Assembly: GCA_028285755.1 (NCBI GenBank)
Contig: JANQOQ010000008.1
Location: 753,399-817,398 of the forward strand
Length of the DNA stretch: 64,000 nt
From: Puniceicoccaceae bacterium
GTDB lineage: Bacteria; Verrucomicrobiota; Verrucomicrobiia; Opitutales; JAFGAQ01
Direction of reading: 5' to 3'
Positions 52,684-61,011 of this stretch are shown here, one piece after another. Positions within the stretch are counted from its first letter, which is position 1. Each line of letters starts with the position of its first letter. Below the pieces are notes generated by a model. That model saw nothing but the letters and a program-made list of their open reading frames with translations, did not search any database and was not told the DNA's origin. The translations under genes were made by a program, and so were the position numbers.

Positions 52684-53481
52684 ATGAATAAGGCGAGCCT
52701 TTCAGACTCTCTGGTCATTGGAGGTAGAGAGTTTAAATCCAGATTGCTTTTAGGGACGGGGAAGTTTCCATCGAATCAGGCGATGAGCGATGCGATTGGC
52801 GCAAGCGGCACTGAGTTGGTGACCGTTGCGCTTAAACGCGCCAGCCTGAATCCCGAGCAAAAAGACCCCTATGCGGATATTCTGGACTTTATCGATACAC
52901 AAAAGGTTCAGCTGCTGCCCAATACTGCAGGTGCTATGAATGCAGAGGAGGCCGTGCGTATTGCCCGTCTCTCTGTCGCTGCGGGCTTACCGAAATGGGT
53001 GAAACTGGAGATTCATCCAGACCCTAACTACCTTTTACCGGATCATTTGGAGACCTTTGAGGCTGCCAAAATCCTCGTCGAAGAAGGATTTACCGTGCTC
53101 CCCTACATCAATGCCGACCCTGTCTTCGCATTGCGCCTTCAGGAAATTGGCTGTGCAACCGTGATGCCCCTGGGGGCACCGATCGGCAGCAATCAGGGCC
53201 TCGAAACCCGCAGGCAGATCGAAATCATCATCGAGCAGGCTCAGGTGCCCGTTGTTGTAGACGCAGGGATAGGCGCACCTTCGCATGCTGCTGAGGCGAT
53301 GGAGATGGGTGCCGATGCCGTTCTGGTGAATACTGCCATTGCGGTAGCCAGTGATCCTATTGCGATGGCGCGATCATTTGCCATGGTGACCGAAGCCGGG
53401 CGCACTGCACTTGTAAGTGGCTTGCCTGCTAAATCGACGGGCGCATCTGCCAGCAGCCCCTTGACTGCTTTCCTGGATTAA
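52684..53481 (+). CDS. thiG: Thiazole synthase ThiG
   Basis: 265 residues. A (beta/alpha)8 enzyme that forms the thiazole phosphate of thiamine from DXP, the ThiH product and ThiS thiocarboxylate. Seen: [12 protein letters not shown] at the start, [26 protein letters not shown] with the Schiff-base lysine near residue 108, and [13 protein letters not shown]. It begins a thiG-thiH-thiS unit; no thiF, thiO or thiE is present here. The length is normal. Confidence 0.96.
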   Translation: MNKASLSDSLVIGGREFKSRLLLGTGKFPSNQAMSDAIGASGTELVTVALKRASLNPEQKDPYADILDFIDTQKVQLLPNTAGAMNAEEAVRIARLSVAAGLPKWVKLEIHPDPNYLLPDHLETFEAAKILVEEGFTVLPYINADPVFALRLQEIGCATVMPLGAPIGSNQGLETRRQIEIIIEQAQVPVVVDAGIGAPSHAAEAMEMGADAVLVNTAIAVASDPIAMARSFAMVTEAGRTALVSGLPAKSTGASASSPLTAFLD

Positions 53482-53498
53482 TTACTTTTACCCAAGAT

Positions 53499-54647
53499 AT
53501 GGCATATTCAGACAGGGTAAGCGATCAGGAGATCGCAGCAATTTGGCAATACGCTAACAACTGCTCCGCACAGGAAGTAGAGCGGGTTTTGGGCCAGGGT
53601 GCTGCGCGATCGATTGCGGATTTTGCAGCACTGATCAGTCCAGCGGCTGAGAGCTACGTGGAACCTCTTGCTCAGTCATCACGTTCTATCACTCAGCGTC
53701 ATTTTGGCAAAGCCATCCGCTTTTTTGCACCGTTATACTTGTCCAACGAATGCGTGAATATCTGCAAATACTGCGGATTTTCCCGCAATAACGATATCCC
53801 AAGGATCACGATCCCTGTCAGCCAGGTAGTCAATGAGACCCGTAAACTGGCTCAACAGGGTATGAGATCCCTACTATTGGTCGCGGGTGAGCATCCGAAA
53901 TATGTATCCAACGGCTATGTGGAAGATTGTATTCAGCAATGCCTCGAAATTATGCCGAGCATCGTGCTTGAGCTGGGCCCACTGGAAACTGAGCCCTATC
54001 GTCCTATGGTTCAGGCAGGCGCGGAGGGTTTGGTGGTTTATCAGGAGACCTACCACCGGGAGTCTTATAAAGCACTTCACGTTGCAGGACCAAAAAAGAA
54101 GTATGATTGGCGGCTGGATACCCCCGAGCGTGCTTACGAGGCAGGCTTCCGACGCCTGGGTATTGGTGCGTTGCTGGGCTTGTATGACTGGCGCTATGAG
54201 GCGATTGCTCTGGCAGCACACGCACAATACCTGACCCAAAAATGCTGGCGAGCCCAAATAACCATCAGCCTGCCCAGGATGCGCCCGGCAAATGGAGGCT
54301 TTGCTCTCAACCCCGAGTATCAAACATCGGACCGTGAATTTGTCCAACTGATCACCGCATTGCGCCATTTGCTCCCACATGCCGGATTTGTGCTTTCTAC
54401 CCGTGAATCCCCTGCGCTGAGGGATGGTCTGGTCGGCCTCGGTATTACGCAGATGAGTGCGGGTGCCAGTACAGAACCCGGAGGTTATAGCACCTTTGAT
54501 GAAAACCAGTGGGTGCGCACTGAAGATCAACCCGGTGAACAGTTTCACATTGCAGATGAGCGCCCTCCTGCGGAGGTAGCTGCAATGATACGATCCAAAG
54601 GGTATGAAGTCGTTTGGAAAGATTTTGATCAATCCCTGGTTGCCTAG
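53499..54647 (+). CDS. thiH: Tyrosine lyase ThiH (radical SAM)
   Basis: 382 residues. It cleaves tyrosine to dehydroglycine, which supplies the C2-N3 unit of thiazole under anaerobic or low-oxygen conditions. The radical-SAM cluster motif is C85-x3-C89-x2-C92 (CVNICKYCGF). SLLLVAGEHPKYV, LVVYQETYHRESY and MSAGASTEPGG are typical ThiH blocks. Using ThiH rather than ThiO (glycine oxidase) fits the absence of thiO nearby. It lies 17 bases after thiG and 2 bases before thiS. Confidence 0.95.
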   Translation: MAYSDRVSDQEIAAIWQYANNCSAQEVERVLGQGAARSIADFAALISPAAESYVEPLAQSSRSITQRHFGKAIRFFAPLYLSNECVNICKYCGFSRNNDIPRITIPVSQVVNETRKLAQQGMRSLLLVAGEHPKYVSNGYVEDCIQQCLEIMPSIVLELGPLETEPYRPMVQAGAEGLVVYQETYHRESYKALHVAGPKKKYDWRLDTPERAYEAGFRRLGIGALLGLYDWRYEAIALAAHAQYLTQKCWRAQITISLPRMRPANGGFALNPEYQTSDREFVQLITALRHLLPHAGFVLSTRESPALRDGLVGLGITQMSAGASTEPGGYSTFDENQWVRTEDQPGEQFHIADERPPAEVAAMIRSKGYEVVWKDFDQSLVA

Positions 54648-54649
54648 TT

Positions 54650-54859
54650 ATGAATGAGATTACCATTACCGCAAATGGCGAGCGCTACAAATTGCCCGAA
54701 AGCACTCCCATTCAGGATTTTCTGAAAACGCTGGAGCTTACATTGGATCAGGTGGTTGTCGAATATAACGGGCAGGCACATACCCGTGAGCAAACCTCCC
54801 GGATTTCCCTTGTCGAAGGGGATAAACTCGAAATCGTTCGAATCGTTGCCGGTGGATAA
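54650..54859 (+). CDS. thiS: Sulfur carrier protein ThiS
   Basis: 69 residues, a ubiquitin-like fold with the C-terminal VAGG that is adenylated and thiocarboxylated to carry sulfur into thiazole. MNEITITANGERYKLPE and LDQVVVEYNG are typical. The Gly-Gly is at the very end, as required. It is placed last in the unit rather than first, as in many genomes. The next gene (apaG) follows 10 bases later. Confidence 0.93.
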   Translation: MNEITITANGERYKLPESTPIQDFLKTLELTLDQVVVEYNGQAHTREQTSRISLVEGDKLEIVRIVAGG

Positions 54860-54869
54860 AGCGATTAAA

Positions 54870-55238
54870 ATGGAAGGCGTCGAGGTGAGCCTCTTGCAAT
54901 TGGCTTACTCCAATGACCCGCAGCTCTGTCACTCGCCAGAGCAGCATGCATTCATCTACTTCTTGCGCATATCCAATAATACTGATGAGGAAGTGATACT
55001 CGACGGGCGGAAGTGGATTTTGCGTTATGAGAGTGGGCACCATGAGGTATTTGAAGGGGATCGTATTGTAGGTCAGATCGTTGAATTGCAGCCCGGCGAA
55101 GATTTTGAGTATAACAGCTACCACCTGGTAAGCCGCAATTGTGTAGTAACGGGCTCATACCATGGGAACCTGCCGAATGGACAAAAAATATGGGTCGAAA
55201 TCCCCCCGTTTGAGCTGGAAATACCCCAGAACCCCTAA
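54870..55238 (+). CDS. apaG: ApaG-domain protein
   Basis: 122 residues from the ATG at 54870 (MEGVEVSLLQLAY). An immunoglobulin-like fold: AFIYFLRISNNTDEEVILDGRKWIL, VGQIVELQPGEDFEYNSYHLV and GSYHGNL are the family blocks. The family affects Mg2+/Co2+ resistance or polyphosphate-related functions in some bacteria, but its molecular job is not settled. An open frame upstream overlaps thiS and is not part of the gene. Confidence 0.9.
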   Translation: MEGVEVSLLQLAYSNDPQLCHSPEQHAFIYFLRISNNTDEEVILDGRKWILRYESGHHEVFEGDRIVGQIVELQPGEDFEYNSYHLVSRNCVVTGSYHGNLPNGQKIWVEIPPFELEIPQNP

Positions 55239-55304
55239 AACGAGTTAACATCTTGCTTGATTGTCTAGGCGGCAATGCCTAAACCTAGGGCGATTATTAT
55301 TTGA

Positions 55305-56654
55305 ATGAAGTATACGGATCTTAACAGGTTGGGAGGCATTGGTGCCAACTCCAGCCTGGTGGAAATTGGTCAATTTAAATATTTGGTGGATGCAGGGCTG
55401 CACCCCAAGGAAGTTGGCAATGAGGCACTTCCGGCTTTGGAGTTTGCGAAGGATCTTGATTTTATCATACTGACGCATTGCCACCTCGATCACCTGGGTT
55501 CGCTCCCGATTGTCGCACGGCGTTTCCCTGGGGTTCCCATTTATACGAGCCAACCCAATAAAACACTTGCTCCCAGAATGTTGCGCAATTCGGTCAATGT
55601 GATGAAGCGGCAACGTAAGGAGCTGGGCATTGCTGAGTATCCGCTCTTTACCTATTCGGATATTGATCGCCTGCGTAATCAACTGCGCCCTTTGCGGTTC
55701 GAGAGGCCGGAAACGATTCACAAGAATGGCGACGAGATCGAGATCACTCTTTACCCCTCCGGTCATGTCGCGGGGGCAGCTTCCATACTCGTAGATCATG
55801 CCGATGCATCGACCTTTTTTACGGGGGATATTCTCTTTGATGATCTGACGACCCTTTCCGGTGCATCCATTCCCAATATGGAGGTAGATATAGTCGTGAC
55901 TGAGACGACCCGGGGGCGAACGGATCGTCCGGCCAGTCAGCAACGTGCTGCCGAGTGGGAGCGTCTGCTCAATAGTGTTTACAAAACGGTCGAAAATGGC
56001 GGTACATGTGTTTTACCGGTCTTCGCATTGGGGCGCATGCAGGAGCTGCTCGCAGTTTTGCATAAGGAGCGAAAACAGGGTCGGTTGCCCCGAGTGCCCA
56101 TTTTTTGTGGGGGCCTCGGTATGGATATTGTTGATTATTTCGACCAGATCAGCCGCGAAACCGGCCTCATTCGTTTCCGCAAAAAAATTATCAAAGAGTT
56201 GAACGTGCAACCTGCACGCCTGCCACAAAGGCCCGGTAAAGACAAAGTAGCACCCGGTATTTATGTATTGAGCAGCGGAATGATGGTAGAGCATACCCCT
56301 TCTTATCAGGTGGCAGCTTCGATTCTCGGCTCAGAGAAAAACAGTATCTATTTCCTGGGCTATTGCGATCCGGATACCCCCGGAGGTAAACTCAAAGCCT
56401 GCGAAAAAGGGGATGAGTTTCTCTTTGAGCCCTATGACTATATGGCTGAGATCAAGGCGGAGATTTTGTCTTTTGATCTCAGCGGTCACGCAGATCGCGA
56501 TGAGATCGTAAATCTTGTCGAACGCATGAACCCTTATCACGTTATCCTTACGCATGGGGATGCAGATGCACGCACCTGGTTTACCGAAACGCTTGCGAAA
56601 TTCGAATCCTTCAAGATAGTTAACCCTGAACCCCAGCAGACTTTCCTCATCTAA
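55305..56654 (+). CDS. Beta-CASP metallo-beta-lactamase-fold nuclease (YSH1/CPSF-like)
   Basis: 449 residues. Metallo-beta-lactamase motifs: HCHLDHLGS (about 59-67), SGHVAGAAS (about 156-164), TGDILFDD (about 175-182). The beta-CASP part adds RGRTDRPASQQRAA, LPVFALGRMQELL, LSFDLSGHADRDE and LTHGDADA. COG1236-type, without an N-terminal KH domain. These proteins cleave or trim RNA. The gene is 12 bases before rnr, so the two are probably made together as RNA-processing partners. No signal peptide. Confidence 0.92.
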   Translation: MKYTDLNRLGGIGANSSLVEIGQFKYLVDAGLHPKEVGNEALPALEFAKDLDFIILTHCHLDHLGSLPIVARRFPGVPIYTSQPNKTLAPRMLRNSVNVMKRQRKELGIAEYPLFTYSDIDRLRNQLRPLRFERPETIHKNGDEIEITLYPSGHVAGAASILVDHADASTFFTGDILFDDLTTLSGASIPNMEVDIVVTETTRGRTDRPASQQRAAEWERLLNSVYKTVENGGTCVLPVFALGRMQELLAVLHKERKQGRLPRVPIFCGGLGMDIVDYFDQISRETGLIRFRKKIIKELNVQPARLPQRPGKDKVAPGIYVLSSGMMVEHTPSYQVAASILGSEKNSIYFLGYCDPDTPGGKLKACEKGDEFLFEPYDYMAEIKAEILSFDLSGHADRDEIVNLVERMNPYHVILTHGDADARTWFTETLAKFESFKIVNPEPQQTFLI

Positions 56655-56666
56655 CCGAAAAACCGT

Positions 56667-58988
56667 ATGGAACAGAAACTGATTGAACTGATGCAAAGTC
56701 CGGACTTCGTGCCGCTGACCATTGATGACATTGCAGCTAAGTTTAATCTCAGTGGTGGCCAACGGGCAGAACTTGAAACCGTCATTAAGGATAGTCTGGC
56801 GAATGGCGTCATCGTAAAAGTGAAGAAGGAGCGGTATTGCCTTCCCCGTGATGCAGATCTGGTTACGGGAGTTATTCGCTTCAAGCAATCCGGAACCGCG
56901 CTTATTTATCCGGAGAACACTCCCGGGCAGCCCCTCCAGGATCCTATATTTGTGAAGGCGGAAGATACCTGGGTGGCCATGCACGATGACAAGGTAGTCG
57001 CACGTATCATGTACCCGCCGAAGCGGGGTCGCTACAGCAAGCAGCGGGGCAAAGGCAGGAGCTTTGATGAGGATCGCAAAACGGCCAGAGTCATACGTAT
57101 CCTAAAAAGGGCACGCGAAACCCTCACGGGTACCCTTGCGAGCACTAAGTTCTTTTATTACGTTATCCCGGATGATCCCCGTATCATAAATGATATCCTG
57201 GTTGCGGATCCCAAAGAGCAAACCTGGGAGAAGTTTCCTGAAGTTAATGACAAGGTAGTCGTCAAGCTGCATGAATGGAAGCAGCGCCACGTCAATCCCG
57301 AGGGGGAGATCATTGAGGTCTTGGGTAAAACCCATACCCCCCAGGCTGAGTACGCTTCCATTCTTCACAAATATGAGCTCGATACCGTTTTTCCTGAATG
57401 TGTGGAATTTGAGGTCTCTAAAATACCGGACAAGATTGACCCGGAAGCGATCAAGGGACGGCGGGACTATCGACAGACCTTTACGATCACCATCGATCCG
57501 GACGATGCAAAGGATTTTGATGATGCTCTCAGCTACGAGGAACTATCCAACGGGGATGTAAAGGTCGCTGTACACATCGCCGATGTTTCCCATTACGTAA
57601 AGCCCAATTCAGCCTTGGATAAGGAAGCAAAGAATCGCGGGAATTCGACCTACCTCGTAGGCACCGTGATCCCCATGCTGCCGGAAAAGCTTTCCAATGG
57701 CCTCTGCAGTTTGGTTGAAGATCAGGATCGCCTCGTGAAAACGGTTGAATTCCATTTTACCAAGCAGGGCAAATTTAAGCCGCCTCGTTTTTATAACTCA
57801 GTGATTCGTAGCCGTAAGCGTTTAACCTACGGGCAGGCGCTCGCTTTCCTGCGGGATAAATCCAACCAGGATATCTGGGACATGCCGCTACCCCCCTCGC
57901 ACCAGACAGGCAATACAGGCAAAGCACTCACCGAGCTCAATGATGCACAAATGGATGAGATCCGCAAGGTGTTGAAAAAGCTCTGGACTCTCGCGAAGCG
58001 TCAACGCGAACGGCGTATGAAGAAGGGTAGCCTGGAACTCGATATGCCTGAAATCAAAATTTACGTGGATGAGCAGGGATACGCGGATCGCATCGTTAAA
58101 AACGAGACGGACGAAAGCCACCAACTCATCGAAGAGTGGATGTTGCTGGCGAATGATACCGTTGGCCAATCGCTGACTGAAGATAAACTCGCAACTATTT
58201 ACCGCGTCCACGATGAGCCGGACGAGGACAAGCTCATCGAATTGGCTGATCATATGGCGACATTCGGAATCGAGACAGGCGACCTGACCATTAAGAAGGA
58301 AATTAACCGCTTGTTGGCCCGCATTGCTCAGCACCCCCAGGGCTACATGCTCAAAATCCAGGTGCTTCGCAGTTTAAAAGCCGCTTGCTATCGCTCGACA
58401 CCGGATGGCCACTACGGGCTATCGATGAAGCATTATACTCACTTCACGTCACCGATTCGCAGGTATGCGGACTTGATCGTGCATCGTGTGTTTGATGTCT
58501 ACCTGCGCAAACGGGGTTTTTCCACAGCGCCTCTTGATTCGGAGATTCATTACTCTGCCAGTCAGGTCGCCAGTATTGCTGAGCACCTGAGTATCACGGA
58601 AGGTCGCAGTGCCGAGGCGGAACGTGAAACGGTGAAGACCAAACTCATGGAGTTTTTTGAACGCGAGCTGGATAGCAGCAGCCGTACCGCCTTTACTGCG
58701 ATTGTCACTGAGGTCAAAAACCACGGCATGTTTGTAGAGCTCACCGATTCGATGGCCTACGGACTCATTCATATATCGACAATGCTCGATGATCACTATT
58801 ACCTGACCAATGATGACACCGAACTGGTCGGCCGTCGCAACCGCCGCCGTTTCCGTGTAGGCGATAAAATACAGGTGATGGTGGAGCGCGTGGACCGTTT
58901 CAAACGGCAAATCGATTTCAGCCTGGCCGACCTAAGCCCCGTAGACGTGAAACCTAAAGTAAATCGAAAAAGACGCCGTCGCGCTTGA
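56667..58988 (+). CDS. rnr: Exoribonuclease R
   Basis: 773 residues, the usual length. It degrades structured RNA from the 3' end. An N-terminal winged helix (about 1-65; TIDDIAAKFNLSGGQRAEL) is followed by two cold-shock domains, the RNB catalytic domain with TITIDPDDAKDFDDAL (Asp cluster near 271-286) and HIADVSHYV, then HYTHFTSPIRRYADLIVHR, and a C-terminal S1 domain (about 665-760, with FVELTDSMAYGLIH). A basic end (KVNRKRRRRA) may contact RNA. It follows the beta-CASP nuclease in the same operon. Confidence 0.96.
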   Translation: MEQKLIELMQSPDFVPLTIDDIAAKFNLSGGQRAELETVIKDSLANGVIVKVKKERYCLPRDADLVTGVIRFKQSGTALIYPENTPGQPLQDPIFVKAEDTWVAMHDDKVVARIMYPPKRGRYSKQRGKGRSFDEDRKTARVIRILKRARETLTGTLASTKFFYYVIPDDPRIINDILVADPKEQTWEKFPEVNDKVVVKLHEWKQRHVNPEGEIIEVLGKTHTPQAEYASILHKYELDTVFPECVEFEVSKIPDKIDPEAIKGRRDYRQTFTITIDPDDAKDFDDALSYEELSNGDVKVAVHIADVSHYVKPNSALDKEAKNRGNSTYLVGTVIPMLPEKLSNGLCSLVEDQDRLVKTVEFHFTKQGKFKPPRFYNSVIRSRKRLTYGQALAFLRDKSNQDIWDMPLPPSHQTGNTGKALTELNDAQMDEIRKVLKKLWTLAKRQRERRMKKGSLELDMPEIKIYVDEQGYADRIVKNETDESHQLIEEWMLLANDTVGQSLTEDKLATIYRVHDEPDEDKLIELADHMATFGIETGDLTIKKEINRLLARIAQHPQGYMLKIQVLRSLKAACYRSTPDGHYGLSMKHYTHFTSPIRRYADLIVHRVFDVYLRKRGFSTAPLDSEIHYSASQVASIAEHLSITEGRSAEAERETVKTKLMEFFERELDSSSRTAFTAIVTEVKNHGMFVELTDSMAYGLIHISTMLDDHYYLTNDDTELVGRRNRRRFRVGDKIQVMVERVDRFKRQIDFSLADLSPVDVKPKVNRKRRRRA

Positions 58989-59019
58989 TTCCTGTTTGCC
59001 GGTATGGCAGTTTCCCTGC

Positions 59020-59544
59020 ATGAACAACTACGAATATCCAAACCAATTTAAAGCACTTTGGGAACATGCCGTTGCCGAATATGGCAAGGGTAACCGGGAG
59101 CCCGGAACCTACTTTAACCCGGAGCAGTTCGAATATATGGCAAATAACGGCCTGAAGGTCATGGACCTGTACGACTTTGCCGAAGATTTTGTGAGCGGGG
59201 GCGAGCCTGATTTTGAGACTTTCCTGCTGATTCATGCCGCACGCAGAGACTACTTCCTGGCCGAGCAAAAGGGCGTAGCCAGCGATGTGGAAATTGATAT
59301 GGATACCCTTCCCCAAAAATCCGAAGCCGTCGATGGAATTGTCTGGCTACCCCGTATCCTGCCGAAAGCCAAGGCCAAGCTTAAAGGGGAACTCTCAGCG
59401 GACATTATGTATTCCTGTGGAGGGGATCGCCGTTTCTTTAAACAGAATAACGTGAATGCGGCTGATTTTCTGAGAGTGGTCTGGGCAAATATGGATGACG
59501 ATGCGAAAACAGTAGAATGGGTAAAGCAACAGGCCGAAAGCTAA
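59020..59544 (+). CDS. DUF5069 domain protein
   Basis: 174 residues from the ATG at 59020; a TTG at 58996 is in frame but unsupported. The block DGIVWLPRILPKAKAKLKGEL, followed by DIMYSCGGDRRFF and a closing VEWVKQQ, is the pattern of DUF5069, a family common in Verrucomicrobiota. The first 80 residues are acidic and unusual. Function unknown. It follows rnr closely. A 10-bp AT-rich stem (59544-59570) begins at its stop codon. Confidence 0.78.
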   Translation: MNNYEYPNQFKALWEHAVAEYGKGNREPGTYFNPEQFEYMANNGLKVMDLYDFAEDFVSGGEPDFETFLLIHAARRDYFLAEQKGVASDVEIDMDTLPQKSEAVDGIVWLPRILPKAKAKLKGELSADIMYSCGGDRRFFKQNNVNAADFLRVVWANMDDDAKTVEWVKQQAES

Positions 59545-59587
59545 ATTATTACTTGGAATTAGTGATAATTTGTGCAATAGTGTTTGC

Positions 59588-60925
59588 GTGTCACTCGAAC
59601 AGCAGAGCATCTTTGGAGAGGAAACTGCACCCGTAAATCCAGTACAACTCCCACTCGCGGCCCGCATGCGGCCTCGGCGTTTGGAGGATCTTGTGGGGCA
59701 GTCCCACATTACGGACGATGGCAGCCCTCTGCGCATGATGCTTGCGAATGGTAGAGCTCCGAATCTCATTGTATATGGCTCCCCGGGCACGGGAAAAACG
59801 ACACTTGCGACCATCATTACCCAGATGACCGGCAGCTTCTGCTTTAAGCTCAATGCAGTCTCCTCCAATGTAGCTGAGCTGCGGGAAACTCTTCAGAAAG
59901 CGAAACTTCGTCAGCAAAACGGGCAGCAGTGTATCCTCTTTATCGATGAGATCCATCGTTTCAATAAATCTCAGCAGGATCTGCTGTTGCCGGACGTGGA
60001 AGAAGGGGTCGTAACCTTAATTGGTGCGACTACGCATAACCCAGGCTTTTACGTTATCCCGCCCTTAATCAGCCGATCCCATTTGATTCGCCTCGAGCCC
60101 CTTTCGCTGGAGGCAATCTTGGAGGTCTTACGGCGTGCTTTGACTGATGTCGAGCACGGTCTGGGCGCTAAGCAGCTCACCGCAAATGATGAGCGTTTGA
60201 TGGATATCGCCCATATTTCCAATGGAGATTTGCGCCATGCGCTCAACATACTGGAGGTGCTGTCGGAGATGGTTGCTGAGGGGCAGGAAATCTCCGTAGA
60301 GCTCATCGAAGGGTTCGCCAAAGAGCGTAAAATCCGTTATGATGCCAATGAAGATGAGCACTACGATACCATTTCTGCCTATATTAAGAGTATGCGCGGG
60401 AGTGACCCGGATGCAGCGCTCTATTGGCTTGCCAAGATGCTCGAAGGCGGAGAAGATCCGCGTTACGTTGCTCGCAGGCTCGTCATCTTTGCATCCGAGG
60501 ATGTTGGTATGGCAGACTCACGTGCACTGCCCTTGGCGACTGCGACCTACGAGGCATGCGACTTTGTCGGATTGCCGGAGTGCCAGATCAATCTCGCCCA
60601 TGCGACGGTATTTATGGCGTGTTCGCCCAAGAGCAACCATGCCTATATGGGGCTCAACAATGCAAAGGCTCTGATCCGCAAAGAGGGTGTTCAGCAAGTC
60701 CCCGTTTGGCTACGTGATAAGCACGGGGCTGCCAATAAGCAGCAGGGCAACTCCAAAGATTATCAATACAGTCACGATTACCAGGCAGGTATTTCCGGAC
60801 AGGACTACATGCTGGAGCCCCATCAATTTTACTTCCCCGGCGAAAACGGGGCCGAGGCGGCCGTTGCAGAACGCCTCGAAAAGTGGAAAAATATAAAAAA
60901 GCGTGTAAAATCAGAGAAGGGTTGA
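59588..60925 (+). CDS. rarA: Replication-associated recombination protein RarA (MgsA)
   Basis: About 445 residues. A clamp-loader-like AAA+ ATPase acting at stalled replication forks. ARMRPRRLEDLVGQ at the start, Walker A YGSPGTGKTTLA (about 62-72), Walker B LFIDEIHRFNKSQQD (about 116-130), SNGDLRHALNILE sensor 2, and the C-terminal tetramerisation part with ALYWLAKMLEGGEDPRYVARRLVIFASED. No ATG lies before the conserved domain; GTG 59588 is the best start, TTG 59570 the alternative, which sits inside the AT-rich stem. Confidence 0.93.
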   Translation: MSLEQQSIFGEETAPVNPVQLPLAARMRPRRLEDLVGQSHITDDGSPLRMMLANGRAPNLIVYGSPGTGKTTLATIITQMTGSFCFKLNAVSSNVAELRETLQKAKLRQQNGQQCILFIDEIHRFNKSQQDLLLPDVEEGVVTLIGATTHNPGFYVIPPLISRSHLIRLEPLSLEAILEVLRRALTDVEHGLGAKQLTANDERLMDIAHISNGDLRHALNILEVLSEMVAEGQEISVELIEGFAKERKIRYDANEDEHYDTISAYIKSMRGSDPDAALYWLAKMLEGGEDPRYVARRLVIFASEDVGMADSRALPLATATYEACDFVGLPECQINLAHATVFMACSPKSNHAYMGLNNAKALIRKEGVQQVPVWLRDKHGAANKQQGNSKDYQYSHDYQAGISGQDYMLEPHQFYFPGENGAEAAVAERLEKWKNIKKRVKSEKG

Positions 60926-61011
60926 CCGAGTCGACGAGATATTCACAGCTTACTCATTGGGATTGTCATTCCCAAAAGTTATCCGCAATATAATCTTTTT
61001 TTTATCGTTAT

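Noticed and set aside
53874-54632. 252-codon minus-strand open frame opposite thiH
   Set aside because: Antisense to a gene with intact radical-SAM cysteines; no family features.
54756-54869. N-terminal extension of apaG overlapping thiS
   Set aside because: The conserved ApaG domain begins at the ATG at 54870; the extension reads thiS in another frame.
55265-55288. Terminator after apaG
   Set aside because: TAGGC/GCCTA and CTAGG/CCTAG can pair but give only 5-bp alternative stems without a proper T-run.
55245-55943. 232-codon minus-strand open frame opposite the beta-CASP gene
   Set aside because: Shadow of a conserved metallo-beta-lactamase frame.
60957-60975. TTGGGA/TCCCAA inverted repeat before lpdA as operator or terminator
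   Set aside because: Six-base arms without T-run or second copy; too weak to call.
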